This document shows, in pieces, positions 19,782 to 29,859 of a DNA stretch of 33,915 nucleotides. Source of the DNA: Hofstenia miamia. Its lineage: Eukaryota; Xenacoelomorpha; Acoela; Hofsteniidae. The notes under the pieces are model-generated. The model saw only the letters and a list, made by a program, of their open reading frames with translations. It was not told where the DNA came from and searched no databases. Every line of letters begins with the position of its first letter. The first letter of the stretch is position 1. The stretch lies in assembly GCA_900660155.1 (NCBI GenBank), contig CABFPE010000490.1, positions 433,190 through 467,104 on the forward strand, read 5' to 3'. A program made the position numbers and the translations under genes.

Positions 19782-22250
19782 TCAAATTGCTGTGTCTGGA
19801 TAAAAGAATGTGAATACTTTGCAAAGGCTCCTAGTTTTAGCAATGTCCTTATAGAAGAAGCTTATGTTGTTCCTCACTTCATCTTCTGTTATCTCATTTG
19901 GGTCATTTTTATTCAATCTCATCATGGTCACTATTTTGACCCACTTTGTGATGTTGTAGTATCTAAACTGCTTGTCCCATAGATCAATCCAGACTACATC
20001 ATTCACTCCCAAGAATAGCATTACCACTTTCATTGTTCTTTTGTCTATTTCATCTCTCAGTTCCTTGAGCTGTTCATGAATGGGTTTACCTTGTGTGTAT
20101 AGTTGATAGGGAGCTATCACTCCCTCAACATATATTTGTCCCTGTTGTTGTTGCTGATCATAAACTCTTTTGATCTCTTGTAGTCTTTTCTGTTGATTAT
20201 TGCTTTGGCTTGTTCTTTTGTGTTGTATGTTGCTGATGTTGTTGGTGCCATTGCCAATCCAATGGTTGCTGTCTTTCAAGGTTTTCCCAAAAAGTTTGTG
20301 TTAATCCCTTTCTGATCATTCTTAGTTGGATCTCTTTGTTCATCTCTATCTTCAATGTGATGCATTCAATGTCAACAGCCAATTAATTATAGGGTCTTAG
20401 CAGCTCTTCCAGTTCCATTCTCATGAATGCCTTGGAGAACTTTAATTTCTGGAGTGAATTTCTTCTGTCTCATTTGTTAACTTTATTTCAACCAAAATTC
20501 TTTTGTTGTCTGTATTGATCCACTCCATTGTGCTTCCTGGGCTGGTGGCTCCCCATTTCTCTATGTTTATTCTATCCATCTGCTGTTGAGTTTTTGGGGA
20601 TAAGATCAATTGTGTTGATGTTAACAACTCTTCCTCTTTGAGAATTTCCCTTTGTGCTTTTGTTATCATTTCACAGACTTCAACAGGTTCTGTTATCCCA
20701 CCTCTTTGCATCATTTCTACACTCTTTATTCTCTTCACTAAAGTGCACCCTAGGCTCTCTTTTTGTATCACCTTATCTCTTCTTCTAATGCTTGTTGTAC
20801 ATTTTTGTCTTTCATCATCTTGACTATTTCTTTGGTATTAACAATTTTCCTTTTGACAATCTTTTTTGTTGTTATCCAAGGCTCTGTTCTGACCTGCCTC
20901 AGCCATGTTTCTGATGTGGCACCCCACAAATATTTTCTCATGGGATTGTCAAACAGTGTAATCTCCTCTGGCACTATCCCTGTTTTGTTTGCCATTTCTA
21001 CCATTGATGTTCTTCCCATTGGGCTCTTATTTATTATGAGTTTACAAATCATCTTGTTGATTATCTGCATTGGCTTTTTCAACTTTTTGGGGGATGTTAG
21101 TATTTCAATGTGTCCTTTTAGTAACCAATTTTTTGTTTGCATGTTAATCAGCAACATTGCAATTTTGTAATTCTTTGCTTTTGTGAGTCTGTGTCTCCCT
21201 GCTTTAGATATTGGTAGTTGAAGATCTCTCTCTTCCATTGTAAATATTGCTATTAGCCACACAGATGTTCTGAATCTAATTTCTGGTGTGTTTTTCTCCT
21301 AAAATATCATGTTCTTGAAGTCTTTGTTTATATTTAGCTCATATGCTCTATTTATCTCTATTAGTGCCACTTCTATCATTTTATGGTATTTCTTTTTCTG
21401 TAGCTTAATCTGTTTCCATATTTCTTCAATTTGTTTGATGTGGTCTTGTCTCTGCTTGAGGCTGCATTTGATAAATAGAGTGTTGGCTTTCTCTAAACTT
21501 TCTGCATTTGTCATTAGTTCAATTGTTTTTGTTTGTTTGAATTGATCTATCACTATGTATGGACCCACCTTAGCCTAAAGATTGCTACCTAATAATCCAT
21601 TTGTAGATTGAAACATATAAGTTCTGACACTTCTTTCTTCCATGAAAATGCATTTTCTACCCACATAGCTAGGTCATGCAAAAAGTCAGGGATTTTGCTT
21701 AGAGTTGTTCTTGTGATGATTACTATGCATATCTGCTGGACTCTTGCCATCCTGAATGTTTGATCTAGCTGCTTCTCTATATTCTTGTTGTATTCTTTCT
21801 CTTTTAAAATATGAATTATTGTTAAGTTATTCTTGTTGATGTTGATCTGTGGTATCATGGCTATCTGCTCTATGTATGCCATTATTCCTTGTACTGTCTC
21901 AAGTGTAAAATTCTCATCAAATGTCACATGCACTGTGCTGTGCATGTATGGTCTTTCAAGTGTCTCATTTAACTCTCTTGGGTAGTTTATTATGACATTC
22001 ACCATTGGTCTTGCTTTAGCATCTAATATGATCAGTAGGTTGCTACCCTCTGTTTTTGATATTCTCCTGATATGAGCTTTTGTTTCCAGAGACAGTTTTT
22101 AGTAAGCATTATTTCTCATTTTCAAAGTTCCCATGAAATAGGGGTGCAGGGTTTCTCAATCTATTTTCAACATCCTTTGTTCTCTTTCTTTTAAGCAGAC
22201 TGTTCTCTCTGATGCTGTTTCTGAGGGGATGCATAGCTGGGTATGAGTAA
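19782..22250 (-). pseudogene. ORFX of gypsy copy B: long unassigned reading frame downstream of integrase
   Basis: Successive open stretches on the minus strand: 22005-21589, 21568-21299, 21262-20768, 20771-20442 and 20279-19782, separated by single stops or frameshifts, with an N-terminal extension (ETLHPYF at 22135-22155). Together they span about 750-800 codons. Landmarks in order: ETLHPYF, STVHVTFDENF (21907-21939), KNWLLKGHIEIL, GIVPEEITLF with MRKYLWGATSETW, a KEEELL acidic patch, a Q-rich stretch (DQQQQQGQ), and VNDVVWIDLWDKQ. It is hydrophilic and helix-rich, with few cysteines, no signal peptide and no membrane segment, so it does not look like an envelope glycoprotein. The first four landmarks recur in the same order in copy C, which shows it is part of the element. 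I do not recognise the family and assign no function. Confidence 0.7.
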
Positions 22251-22318
22251 TCCTTGAGGGTTTACTGGTGCTTGGCTCACAGTTAATTGAGTCAATGCTG
22301 ATGGTTTATAGTGAGTCA

Positions 22319-22732
22319 CCCTCAAATCAGCTCACAGTTGACTCTTTCAGCAATCAACCAGCTGTGGGTTCTGTATATACATCAGCCTCAAATGCTTCTG
22401 TATGCATACAGTTCTTCCACCACTCACACCTTCCCCTGGAACTCCATGTGTCACATCACCCTCAAATTGGCATTGTGAACTTTTAGAGGGAAAGTTGGGC
22501 TGCTTTGCCTCAGTTCTCTGCATGCCCTCAAATCAGCTTTGCTGATCTCTGGGAGAAACATTGGTTCTCTGCTTGCCCTCAAATCAGCTTTGCAGATCTC
22601 CAATGGGAGAGGCAATTTGTCTTTTTGTCTCCCTGCCCTCAAATCAGCATTGGGGACTACTCAGATGCCTCTTCACTCTATGTCTCCAATTAGTCAGTGC
22701 TTTGTTCTTGTCCCTTCTGCCCTCAAATCAAC
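22319..22732. repeat. Irregular tandem copies of CCCTCAAATCAGC between integrase and ORFX
   Basis: Copies at 22319, 22459, 22525, 22576, 22636 and 22720, plus a weaker one at 22386, spaced 51-84 bp apart. The three central copies carry flanking similarity (TGCCCTCAAATCAGCTTTG...GATCTC). On the minus strand, in the element's sense, they encode repeated KADLRA(S/C)RE peptides. The region lies between the integrase C-terminus and ORFX of copy B. Confidence 0.75.
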
Positions 22733-22949
22733 GTCCAGTTTGAGAACTCCTTCATATTCTCCTCCATGGATTGAATGTTGTCATTTTCTCTGCCCTCTGA
22801 TTGTGGTGTACCCTCTTGCTTCTTGGTTGTTGCATCTCTCTCAATTCACCTAAATTCAGTGAGTAAGTTTAAGTTGCACACTTTGGGATCATATATATAT
22901 TTATCTCTTGCTGCCCTTCTCCGCAGCACTCTTGGTTGTAAGATTTCAT

Positions 22950-24326
22950 TACTAATATTTGTTTTGAATTCTTTGTTAAAACCCTCTTCTGGTAAACTAT
23001 CTACCTCATTCATGTCATGAATAATCTTGTTTCCATTGATTCAGTTTATTTTAAATTCTCATCTAATGTAGTTCCCTCAATGTCTGCTGTTACTCATTTT
23101 AGATTTTGAACATGCAACAACCTGCCATTGTTTAGCATATTCTCATTGTTTGGTACTCCTTGCATTATTGTATATGGTCCTGACCAAATTGTTTTAAGTT
23201 TTCAGACCTGATTCATGTCTGTTAACTTTATGGGTGTAAATGCATATACTGTGCTGCCTATCTTGTGTGCATGAAAATAATTTTTTTTATTGTAGTTTCA
23301 TTGATGTCTCACTGCAGACATCTTGATGTTACAGCACATTGTTTTGTGTATCACAGTGATTTGGGTTCTTAGTCAGTCCATGTACATGTTGTCCATTTTT
23401 CCAATGTAGTTGAAGTATTGCATTGATAGTGGCATTGTGGCTTCCCTTCCAAACATTGCTTTAAAAGGCATTATGCTCATTGTCAAGTGTACAGATGTGT
23501 TATAGAAATACTTGACCATCTCAATTACATTTTGCCACTTTTGCCCTCCTATTCTTGATGTTGTGAATCTTATCAACTTGATCAACGTCCTATTCAGTCT
23601 TTCAACTGTGCCATTCACTTGTGGGTGGTATGCCATTGTTCTCTTACTTACTATTTCCAATAATCGTGACATTTCCTGAAACAAACCACTTTTGAATTGC
23701 AGCTCTTTGTCTGTGATAATCATCTCCATTGGCCCAAATTTTAGGATCCATTCTTGTATTACTATCCCCACCATTGTTTTTGCTGTTGTGTTCTTCATCA
23801 GAATCATCCTTGCATATTTGGTAAAGTTATCCACCATCACCAGCAAGTGTTGATATCCTTCTTCATCTCTAGACAGCATCTTCAAGTCCATATGTATGAT
23901 TTCATTAGGCCATGTCACTATGATCTTCTCTAGATGTGCTCTTTGGGTAAGTATGTGCTGCTTGTTATTTAGAAGGCACATTGTGCATTTGTTGATTACC
24001 TCCTCTGTGACTTTCCTGACTGCTATCTTAATAAACCTTGCATTAAATGTACTTTCCATTTGTGTGATCCCTAGATGGTGCTTCTCATGTGCCTTCCTTA
24101 TCAGTTCCCTTTTGTAGTATTCTGGGATCACAATTCTGTTGTTCTGTGATTCTACATATAAGAGTCTGTTTTTATTTGTTTTCCATTTATATCTTTCATA
24201 GTAGCTCACTGTTAGTTTTGATAAATTTAGTTGTGGCTTTTTCAACTTCTTTATGATTTTGTTTAATATCACGTCATATCTTTGCTCCTCTATGATTTCT
24301 TGTTCCAATATCTCTTCCTTAATCAT
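22950..24326 (-). pseudogene. Gypsy copy B integrase
   Basis: The minus-strand frame is open from 24326 to 23373 (317 codons), then interrupted by stops. The N-terminal zinc-binding HHCC domain is visible (AHEKHHLG ... CTMC). The catalytic core has Asp at plus-strand 23886-23888 (IHMDL), Asp at 23709-23711 (IITDKE) and Glu at 23601-23603 (NGTVERLNR), so the D-D-E triad is retained. The core also has AYHPQVNG and FYNTSVH, typical of Ty3/gypsy. Beyond the stop near 23373 the C-terminal segment continues to about 22950 (TIWSGPYTIM, LLHVQNLK). Family role: inserts the reverse-transcribed DNA into the host chromosome. This is the best-preserved integrase of the three copies, but the reading is broken after the core and the upstream pol genes are damaged. 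Confidence 0.88.
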
Positions 24327-24329
24327 GAT

Positions 24330-24950
24330 TGGTAGGACTGCTTGCCCCTTTTTACAACATTTATTTCAGGTAGTCCTTTGTACTCTTTTTGTGGTAGAAA
24401 TTGGAATTGTTTCTTTTTACCATCTTCCTTAGCTGCATCTCTTTGGTACTCTGGGAGTGCCATCCAAAAATCTGCATTAGTGTTCAGTATACCTCTCTGG
24501 TGTTTGATGGTTAAGGTAAATTTGTTTGAGTATTTGATCCATCTTGACACTATTCCTGATTTGTTTCCTGAAAAACTCTTCAGCCATGCCAGGCCCTGTT
24601 ATTGGTACTGACCCTGAATTCTCTTCCTATTAAAAAATGCCTGAATTTCTTAATACTTTCAATTAAGGCTAACATTTCCAGCTTCATCAAGCTGTAATTC
24701 TCTTTGCTTGATTTCAGTTTGCAGCTGAAGAACTGTATTGGCACCTCCTTGCCATTTTTCATTTGCCCTAGTGTTGCTCTGATCACTACTTTGCTTGCAT
24801 CACAGTCCAGGATGAATGTTTTGTTGTAATCCAGCATGTTCAGCAATGGCAATTTTACCAGCTCTTCCTTTATGTTATCCAATTCTTCTTGTTCCTGCCA
24901 TGTCCATATGAAAGGTACTGATTTTCTCATTAGGCATGTTATTTTGGCAG
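24330..24950 (-). pseudogene. Gypsy copy B RNase H
   Basis: Minus strand: NKTFILDCDASKVVIRATLGQ (first acidic residues of RNase H), then VPIQFFSCKL, NYSLMKLEMLALIESIKKFRHFL (second acidic site) and REFRVSTNNRAW, where the usual third-site Asp in the T-D-x-x-A pattern is Asn. After a frameshift it continues as SRWIKYSNKFTLTIKHQRG and NTNADFW, the canonical end of gypsy RNase H. The usual SRKL motif reads SCKL. Fused in frame with the end of RT, as is normal for the family. Confidence 0.85.
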
Positions 24951-25830
24951 TTTCTCCAGCAATATTAGGAATGAAAGTTCCATAATAGTTGAAGAAACCC
25001 ATTATCCTCTGTATGTCTTTCTTGTTGTTTGGCTTCTCTATCTTCTGGATCATGACCCTTGTGTTATCCTTTGTGCATATCCACCCTTTTTCTATTACTT
25101 ATCCCAAGAATATGATCTTCTCTTTTAATATATCACATTTTGTTTTTGTTGATTCCCAGTCCTGCTTTTTCTAAGATTTAAAGTGTCTTTTCCAGCTTTT
25201 TGAGGTGTTCTTCTATGGTGTTGCTTGTTACAATGATATTGTCTATGTATGCATTTAAACCTTCTTCCATTTTGTTTTTCTTGTTCTTTAGAACCTTTAT
25301 TATATATCTTTGAAAGGTCACTGGCGCATTACACAATCTGAATGCCATATAAATCCACTCATACAGTCTGTACAGTGTAATAAATCCTTGATGTCCTACT
25401 CTTCCATCCACACCTGCCAGTATGCCTTGCATGGGTCTATTGATGTAAAGTATTTATACTTGCTTGCTTTTTACAGCATGTCCTCTATTCTTGGAAGCAG
25501 GTAAGAGTCTTTTTTCATTACTTCATTTAGTTTCCAAAAATCAATGCACAACCTGTACTTTTATCACTGCTTTACAAAAACTGTTGGTGCCACATATGGA
25601 CTCTCACTAGGTCAGATTATCTTGTAGTTGATCAGCTCATTTAATATTCTGTTGTATTCTTCTTTCATCTGCTCTGGTACTTGTCTCACTGGCAGTTTTA
25701 TGGGTTTGTTGGTTGTTGTGACTATCTTGTGCATCTTGCCTATCACTTGTCCAATGCTTACCTCTCCATAGTTGAATATCCAAATATGTCTTTGTAGCAC
25801 TTCTCTGAGTTGTTACAATTGCTTCCTGTT
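24951..25830 (-). pseudogene. Gypsy copy B reverse transcriptase
   Basis: Minus strand from 25800: KLPVRQVPEQMKEEYNRIL, then PSESPYVAPTVFVKQ, two stops, and RLCIDFWKLNEVM, which follow the gypsy RT N-terminal pattern (the usual Arg of D-F/Y-R-K-L-N is Trp). Then in shifting frames come IDPCKAYWQV, FRLCNAPVTFQRYI, and the catalytic box at 25238-25249, which reads YIDN instead of YxDD, so one catalytic Asp is lost. EHLKKLEKTL follows, then the connection NNKKDIQRIMGFFNYYGTFIPN. At least four stops and two frameshifts. Same family as copies A and C. Inactive. Confidence 0.85.
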
Positions 25831-25991
25831 CAGATGTTGATATTCCTTTTCTGCTAACTGTGGTGTCTTGTATTCATCTTCTCCATTTGCTTTCTTCCCT
25901 ATGACCTTGATTCAGCTGTTGGGAGTACTCACTACATTAATGGTTTTCATCCACTTGCCTTTGAATCAGCTGTGTGGAGTACCTACTCTTT

Positions 25992-26720
25992 TCATTTGTA
26001 AGTCCTTGAATCAACCATACAAACCACTCTGCTCATTGATGTCTTCCATTGCTCTCCAAATTCCTTTGATGCTAACTTTATGTATTTCCTGGATATCCTT
26101 ACATCAGTTTTCTTCACATTGAGGTTGTGATTTGTGGCATTCAGTATCAGTATCCTTCCCTTTCCATTTTTTATGGTGCACATACTTGACAGCACTGATA
26201 CTCTCTTCAAGTTAATTCCTTTGTTTTCATAGATAATTATGTCTGCTGTGATCTTCTCTCCTGATTGGATTATATGCATCCTCCATTGATATGGTTGCAG
26301 CTTTACATCTTCTTCTAGTTTGAATGTTATTGTTGATAGCTTGTCTTCTTGTTCTTCAATTTTGATTTCCTCCTCCTTTACCTTAATTGTTCTATTTGAA
26401 TAATTTATTACGCATTTGTTCTTCATTAAAAAGTTGTCACCTAATATCACCTTGTGTGGCAACAAATTATTGTGGGTGTCTATTACCACTAGCAAATTGT
26501 TCAAAGGTTCTGTTTGCAATTCTGATTTGTACTGCATTTAACTTTCGTTTTGTGTCTATGTAGTCTCCTGATTCATTAATTAGACTTTGTTCAATCATTC
26601 CAGGTCCTCTCATTTGAACCCCTGTTTTGTTGCACATTCATCAGTTATAATAGACATTGCAGCTCCCATATCAATTGTTGCCTTCATCATCACTCCATTT
26701 GTCATTATTGTTATTGTGTT
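25992..26720 (-). pseudogene. Gypsy copy B aspartic protease (retropepsin)
   Basis: Minus strand: KATIDMGAAMSIITDECA around plus-strand 26661-26672 is the retropepsin active-site loop, normally D-T/S-G-A; here the second residue is Met. After stops near 26615-26540, the open part 26537-25992 carries LLVVIDTHNNLLPHKVILGDNFL; the ILGDNFL motif is the second conserved retropepsin hallmark near the C-terminus. Charged sequence (VKEEEIKIEEQEDKLS) links it to RT. It lies between the gag zinc knuckle and RT, as expected. The substituted active site and stops make it inactive. Confidence 0.78.
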
Positions 26721-26890
26721 AATTTTATCCAAATTCGTCATGATCATTATTGGTGCTCAGTTTTTTGGAGTTGGCACTCAAGCTAGTTTTCTGATTCATC
26801 CTCAGTTTGTATGTCCTTGACCAATTCTGATTTAGATTTAATCACGTCCTTGTGTTCATAGTATGCTTCCTCTTCTCCAATCATATTGAT

Positions 26891-28223
26891 TTACTTTTTG
26901 CACTCATCTTTTCTGTGCCCTTTCCTTCTGCAGCTGTAGCACTTTATGTCCCTTCCTCTTACCTTCTTTGTCTTTCCCTCTTTTCCTTTGATTCTGATAA
27001 ATTTTTCTGTTTTATTTTTGTTGTAGGGTTTAGTGTTCATTGTTTGTGGCTTGTAATTGTTTTGCCATTCCATTGGTTTTTCTTTGTGACATACTGTTTT
27101 TTGTAGATGTGGGCATTGTTCTCAATTGTTGCTTGTATGTCTATTGCTTTCCTTATCATCTTTTCTAATTTATTGTTGACATCACACTTGATCTCAGACT
27201 GGGTTCTAACATTCTTGGGCATCCCCTTACAAATATGTGAGAAAAGGTCATATTTCAAATATTTGTTTCATCTGGAACTAAGTGTCACCAATTGTTCCTT
27301 ATATCATCTGTTTTCCTCATCTTTATCAAGTTCAATGTGATTCAGTACAGGTTTTTAAAGGTTTTGTTTTTATAATACTCTGCAAAGCCTCCAATCAGTA
27401 GTTTGTAATTTCATTTTGTATCAGTGTCCAGCAGCAAATAATGTTGGGATGCTGCTCCCATAAGGTAGAGCAGGAATTGTGCAGCCACTGCTTGCTGACT
27501 CACCTTCCTCTCAGCCATCATGATTTCAAGCATTTGAAGCCAATCAGCAAAAGTTGGGTTGTAACTGTCAACCTTTCCATTAAATTTTGGTAGAGTTGCC
27601 TTGCATGATATTGTATTGTTGTTAGTATTCTCAGGTAAAATGGAACTCTCAAAGGTTGGTTTCCTTTGTGCATTTGTATTTTTGTTTATTGTAAATTGAT
27701 TCTTTACTGCTTTTGTGATCTCTTCAATGATTTTTTTTTCTCATACTCATTGTCTTCATCATTGAAGTTTTTTTTACTGTTTTTTGAAGTTGACTGGTGA
27801 TGCTTGTAAGTCCTTTTCCTTTATTTGTTCAATTGTTACTTTGTGAGTCTGTGTTCTTTTTTGGTTTTCCTGTTCTTCCCACTTCATCATTCTCAGTTTA
27901 TATCTGAGTTCTTCTAGTTCTCATTCCTGTGCTTCACAATCTTCTTCTCCACCCATTTCTACTAGTCTAAGTTCATCTTTGAGTAGTTCTAGCTCCTGAG
28001 GCTGTATGTTGTTATCTTGAATTAATTGTCTGTTTTCATTTTCTAGTTGTTGGCATGTTTACTGCAACTTTTCATTTAGTTCTCAGAAACGTTTGTTGGA
28101 CTCTGCCAATTGATTTTTTAATGCCTTGATATTCTTTTGGAAATCTTTATTCTGATCTTCCAACTGACTGTCCATTTCTATTTTGAGCTTGCTACATGTT
28201 AGGGTTCTCCTAGCTGACTGCAT
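26891..28223 (-). pseudogene. Gypsy copy B gag: coiled coil, capsid and nucleocapsid
   Basis: A minus-strand ATG at 28221-28223 opens a strongly heptad-like, charged coiled coil to about 27774 (MDSQLEDQNKDF, LENENRQLIQD, LELLKDELRLVEM). It is interrupted by TGA at 28083-28085, TAA at 28059-28061 and TGA at 27921-27923. After a frameshift, capsid-like sequence follows (LPKFNGKVDSYNPTFADW, FLLYLMGAASQHYLL, FAEYYKN) at about 27605-27380. Then comes 27258-27037 (FSHICKGMPKNV, IRKAIDIQATIENN) and an open 60-codon nucleocapsid part ending at 26891 with one CCHC knuckle. Family role: forms the particle shell and binds element RNA. An extended coiled coil before the capsid is unusual for gypsy Gag. 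Confidence 0.8.
26900..26941 (-). other. CCHC zinc knuckle of gypsy copy B nucleocapsid
   Basis: Reads CYSCRRKGHRKDEC, an exact C-x2-C-x4-H-x4-C knuckle, followed by KK and a stop at 26891-26893. Such knuckles bind the element's RNA in retroelement Gag proteins. Confidence 0.9.
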
Positions 28224-28376
28224 GCTTTGCTAATGGTTGTTGATACTTTTGCATGTTTTGTCTTTCTTCTGTGATCTGGTCACATTTCCCACTCTTTCAA
28301 GTTTAAGTAGTGAGTCAGGGTATGAACTTGTTGTTGATGCATCTCTGTTCTTCAACTTGTCATGGTTGCCATGTAG

Positions 28377-28388
28377 CATCTGCTACCA
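28377..28388 (-). promoter_or_regulatory. Candidate primer-binding site (initiator tRNA-Met)
   Basis: Minus strand TGGTAGCAGATG matches 11 of 12 bases of the complement of the animal initiator tRNA-Met 3' end (TGGTAGCAGAGG, recalled from the known tRNA). It lies about 150 bp upstream of the gag coiled-coil ATG, where a PBS is expected. Confidence 0.6.
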
Positions 28389-28400
28389 AGCTCTAACTCA

Positions 28401-28539
28401 TGTTGATTAATTCCTTTTGAATGCAATTCTGTGTTAAGTGTGGGTAGGGATGTACTTTTACTAACTGTGTTATTCTATTACTACTCTTAGTTGACATTGA
28501 TTAACTGTATCATAATTGAACAATGTTTGGGTGTTGACA
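28401..28539 (-). other. Candidate short 5' LTR of gypsy copy B (unproven)
   Basis: On the minus strand, 139 bp begins TGTCAACACCC and ends AATCAACA, the TG...CA form of LTRs, just upstream of the primer site. The 12-bp gap to the PBS is longer than usual and no matching 3' copy was seen, so this could be an accidental TG...CA interval inside a longer or different LTR. Confidence 0.25.
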
Positions 28540-28589
28540 GAATGTAGCAGTTCTCCTGGTAAATGATCCTTCATGAGGCCTCTGGCCTA

Positions 28590-29310
28590 TTCTGATCTCT
28601 GAATCAAGGAGAAAAATATTGATTGATTTTCAAAAACTAAATGACATGGCTGTAAATGATGCTTACCCTCTTCTGAGGATTGAGGACTTATTATATGACA
28701 CCAGTAAATATAAGTTATTTTCATGCTTAGATCTATGCAAAGCATACTGGCAAGTACCAATGAGACCATCCAACATACAAAAGACTGCCTTTATCACACC
28801 ATATGGCCTGCAAAAATGGAAACACATGACCTTCAGCCTATGTAATGCTCCAGCCACCTGACAGCCCTATGTGCTAAAATTTCTCAAAGATAATGCCAAC
28901 AGGATGGAACCAGGGATTTCAGCATACATCAATGACATTTTGTTTGCTAGTGATACATTTTCTGAACATCTGGATAAATTAACATGTACTCTAGAACTGT
29001 TGAAAAAAGCTGGTCTCAAGGTCAATGGAAATAAGTGTGCCTTAGGGCAGAACAAAGTAACCTTTTCTTAAAAGGATAATAGAACATGGAAAAACATCAA
29101 TAAAAATGAGTGCCAAGGATTTCCTTGACAAGATCAAGACACCTAAAAGTAGGAAAGATGTACAACAACTGATGGGTTTTCTTAACTACTATGGATTGTT
29201 TCTCCCTGCCTTGGCTGAGAAAACCAAGAATATAATACATTTGTTGAACAAGTCTGACAAGTTCAAATGGATGTGGAATGAACAGGATTACTTAGAATTG
29301 AAAAAAATGT
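28590..29310 (+). pseudogene. Gypsy copy C reverse transcriptase
   Basis: Open stretch 28619-28861: LIDFQKLNDMAVNDAYPL, LFSCLDLCKAYWQVPM (first catalytic Asp), TAFITPYGL and SLCNAPAT, the gypsy RT palm, ending at a TGA. Continues in 28871-29071 with the catalytic box at 28925-28936 reading YIND instead of YxDD, then EHLDKL and AGLKVNGNKCALGQNKV. After a frameshift, 29106-29312 holds the connection (SRKDVQQLMGFLNYYGLFLP, FKWMWNEQD). The fingers' first third is missing at the junction with copy B. Losing one Asp of the box and having two breaks, it cannot function. Confidence 0.87.
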
Positions 29311-29730
29311 GAGTTAAAAAAATCCCATCCCTAAATACCCCCGACTACAACAAGGACTTTAAAGTTGATTGCAACACCAGTGTGGTGGCCATTAGTGGAG
29401 TATTAAGTCAAGTAATTGATGGAATTGGGAGTCTTGTTCAATACTTTAGCTGAAAACTTTGAGCAGCCTAGAAATATTATGGTGACACCAAATGTGAGAT
29501 GCTGGTTTTGGTCAAATCATTAAGAAAATTTCACTATTTATTCTCTGGTGGCCATTTATAGTTTGCACTGATAAGAGTGCACTTACTTGGCTGAAAAAAT
29601 TCTTGTTAGACAAATCAAATTTTGTAGCTAGATGGATTGAATATCTAAATGATTTTTCATGTTCCATACAGCATCAGCATGGCACCTCAATGTTGATTAT
29701 TGGCCAGCATTACCTAGTTACAAGTAAGAC
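29311..29730 (+). pseudogene. Gypsy copy C RNase H
   Basis: Plus strand: NTPDYNKDFKVDCNTSVVAISGVLSQ, where the first-site Asp-Ala-Ser pattern reads Asn-Thr-Ser. Then LVQYFS followed by a TGA at the usual Arg of S-R-K-L, and after frameshifts VCTDKSALTWLKKF (third acidic site kept) and FVARWIEYLNDFSCSIQHQHG, matching the end of gypsy RNase H and aligning with copy B's SRWIKYSNKFTLTIKHQRG. Stops and shifts throughout. Confidence 0.8.
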
Positions 29731-29859
29731 CTCAAACCTGCTGGAGAAAAGATCCCATTTGGCTTCATTCCTCATGCTGAGCATGAGTTACTTCCTGAAA
29801 TCAATACTGATAGAACTGGAAAAGCCATTTTGCTATAATTGTATGCAAACAAATATTTG

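Larger units (their letters stand above)
19700..28540 (-). mobile_element. Gypsy copy B: near full-length LTR retroelement with extra downstream ORF
   Basis: Minus-strand order: candidate LTR end and tRNA-Met-type primer site (28377-28388), gag with coiled coil, capsid and CCHC knuckle, protease, RT, RNase H, integrase with C-terminal segment, repeat-bearing linker, then ORFX. The gag-PR-RT-RH-IN order is that of Ty3/gypsy (Metaviridae-type) elements, and ORFX is additional. All genes carry stops, frameshifts or lost catalytic residues. At ~8.8 kb it is long for the group. The 3' LTR and target duplication could not be found, so its 3' limit is approximate. Confidence 0.85.

Noticed and set aside
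20638..21545. Hydrophobic plus-strand open frames resembling membrane proteins
   Set aside because: Antisense to ORFX, whose AT-rich Lys/Ile codons give Leu/Phe/Ile-rich complements; no homologous plus-strand frame in copy C.
26587..27340. Hydrophobic plus-strand frames over gag and protease
   Set aside because: Antisense to the CCHC knuckle and protease loop, which are unambiguous on the minus strand.
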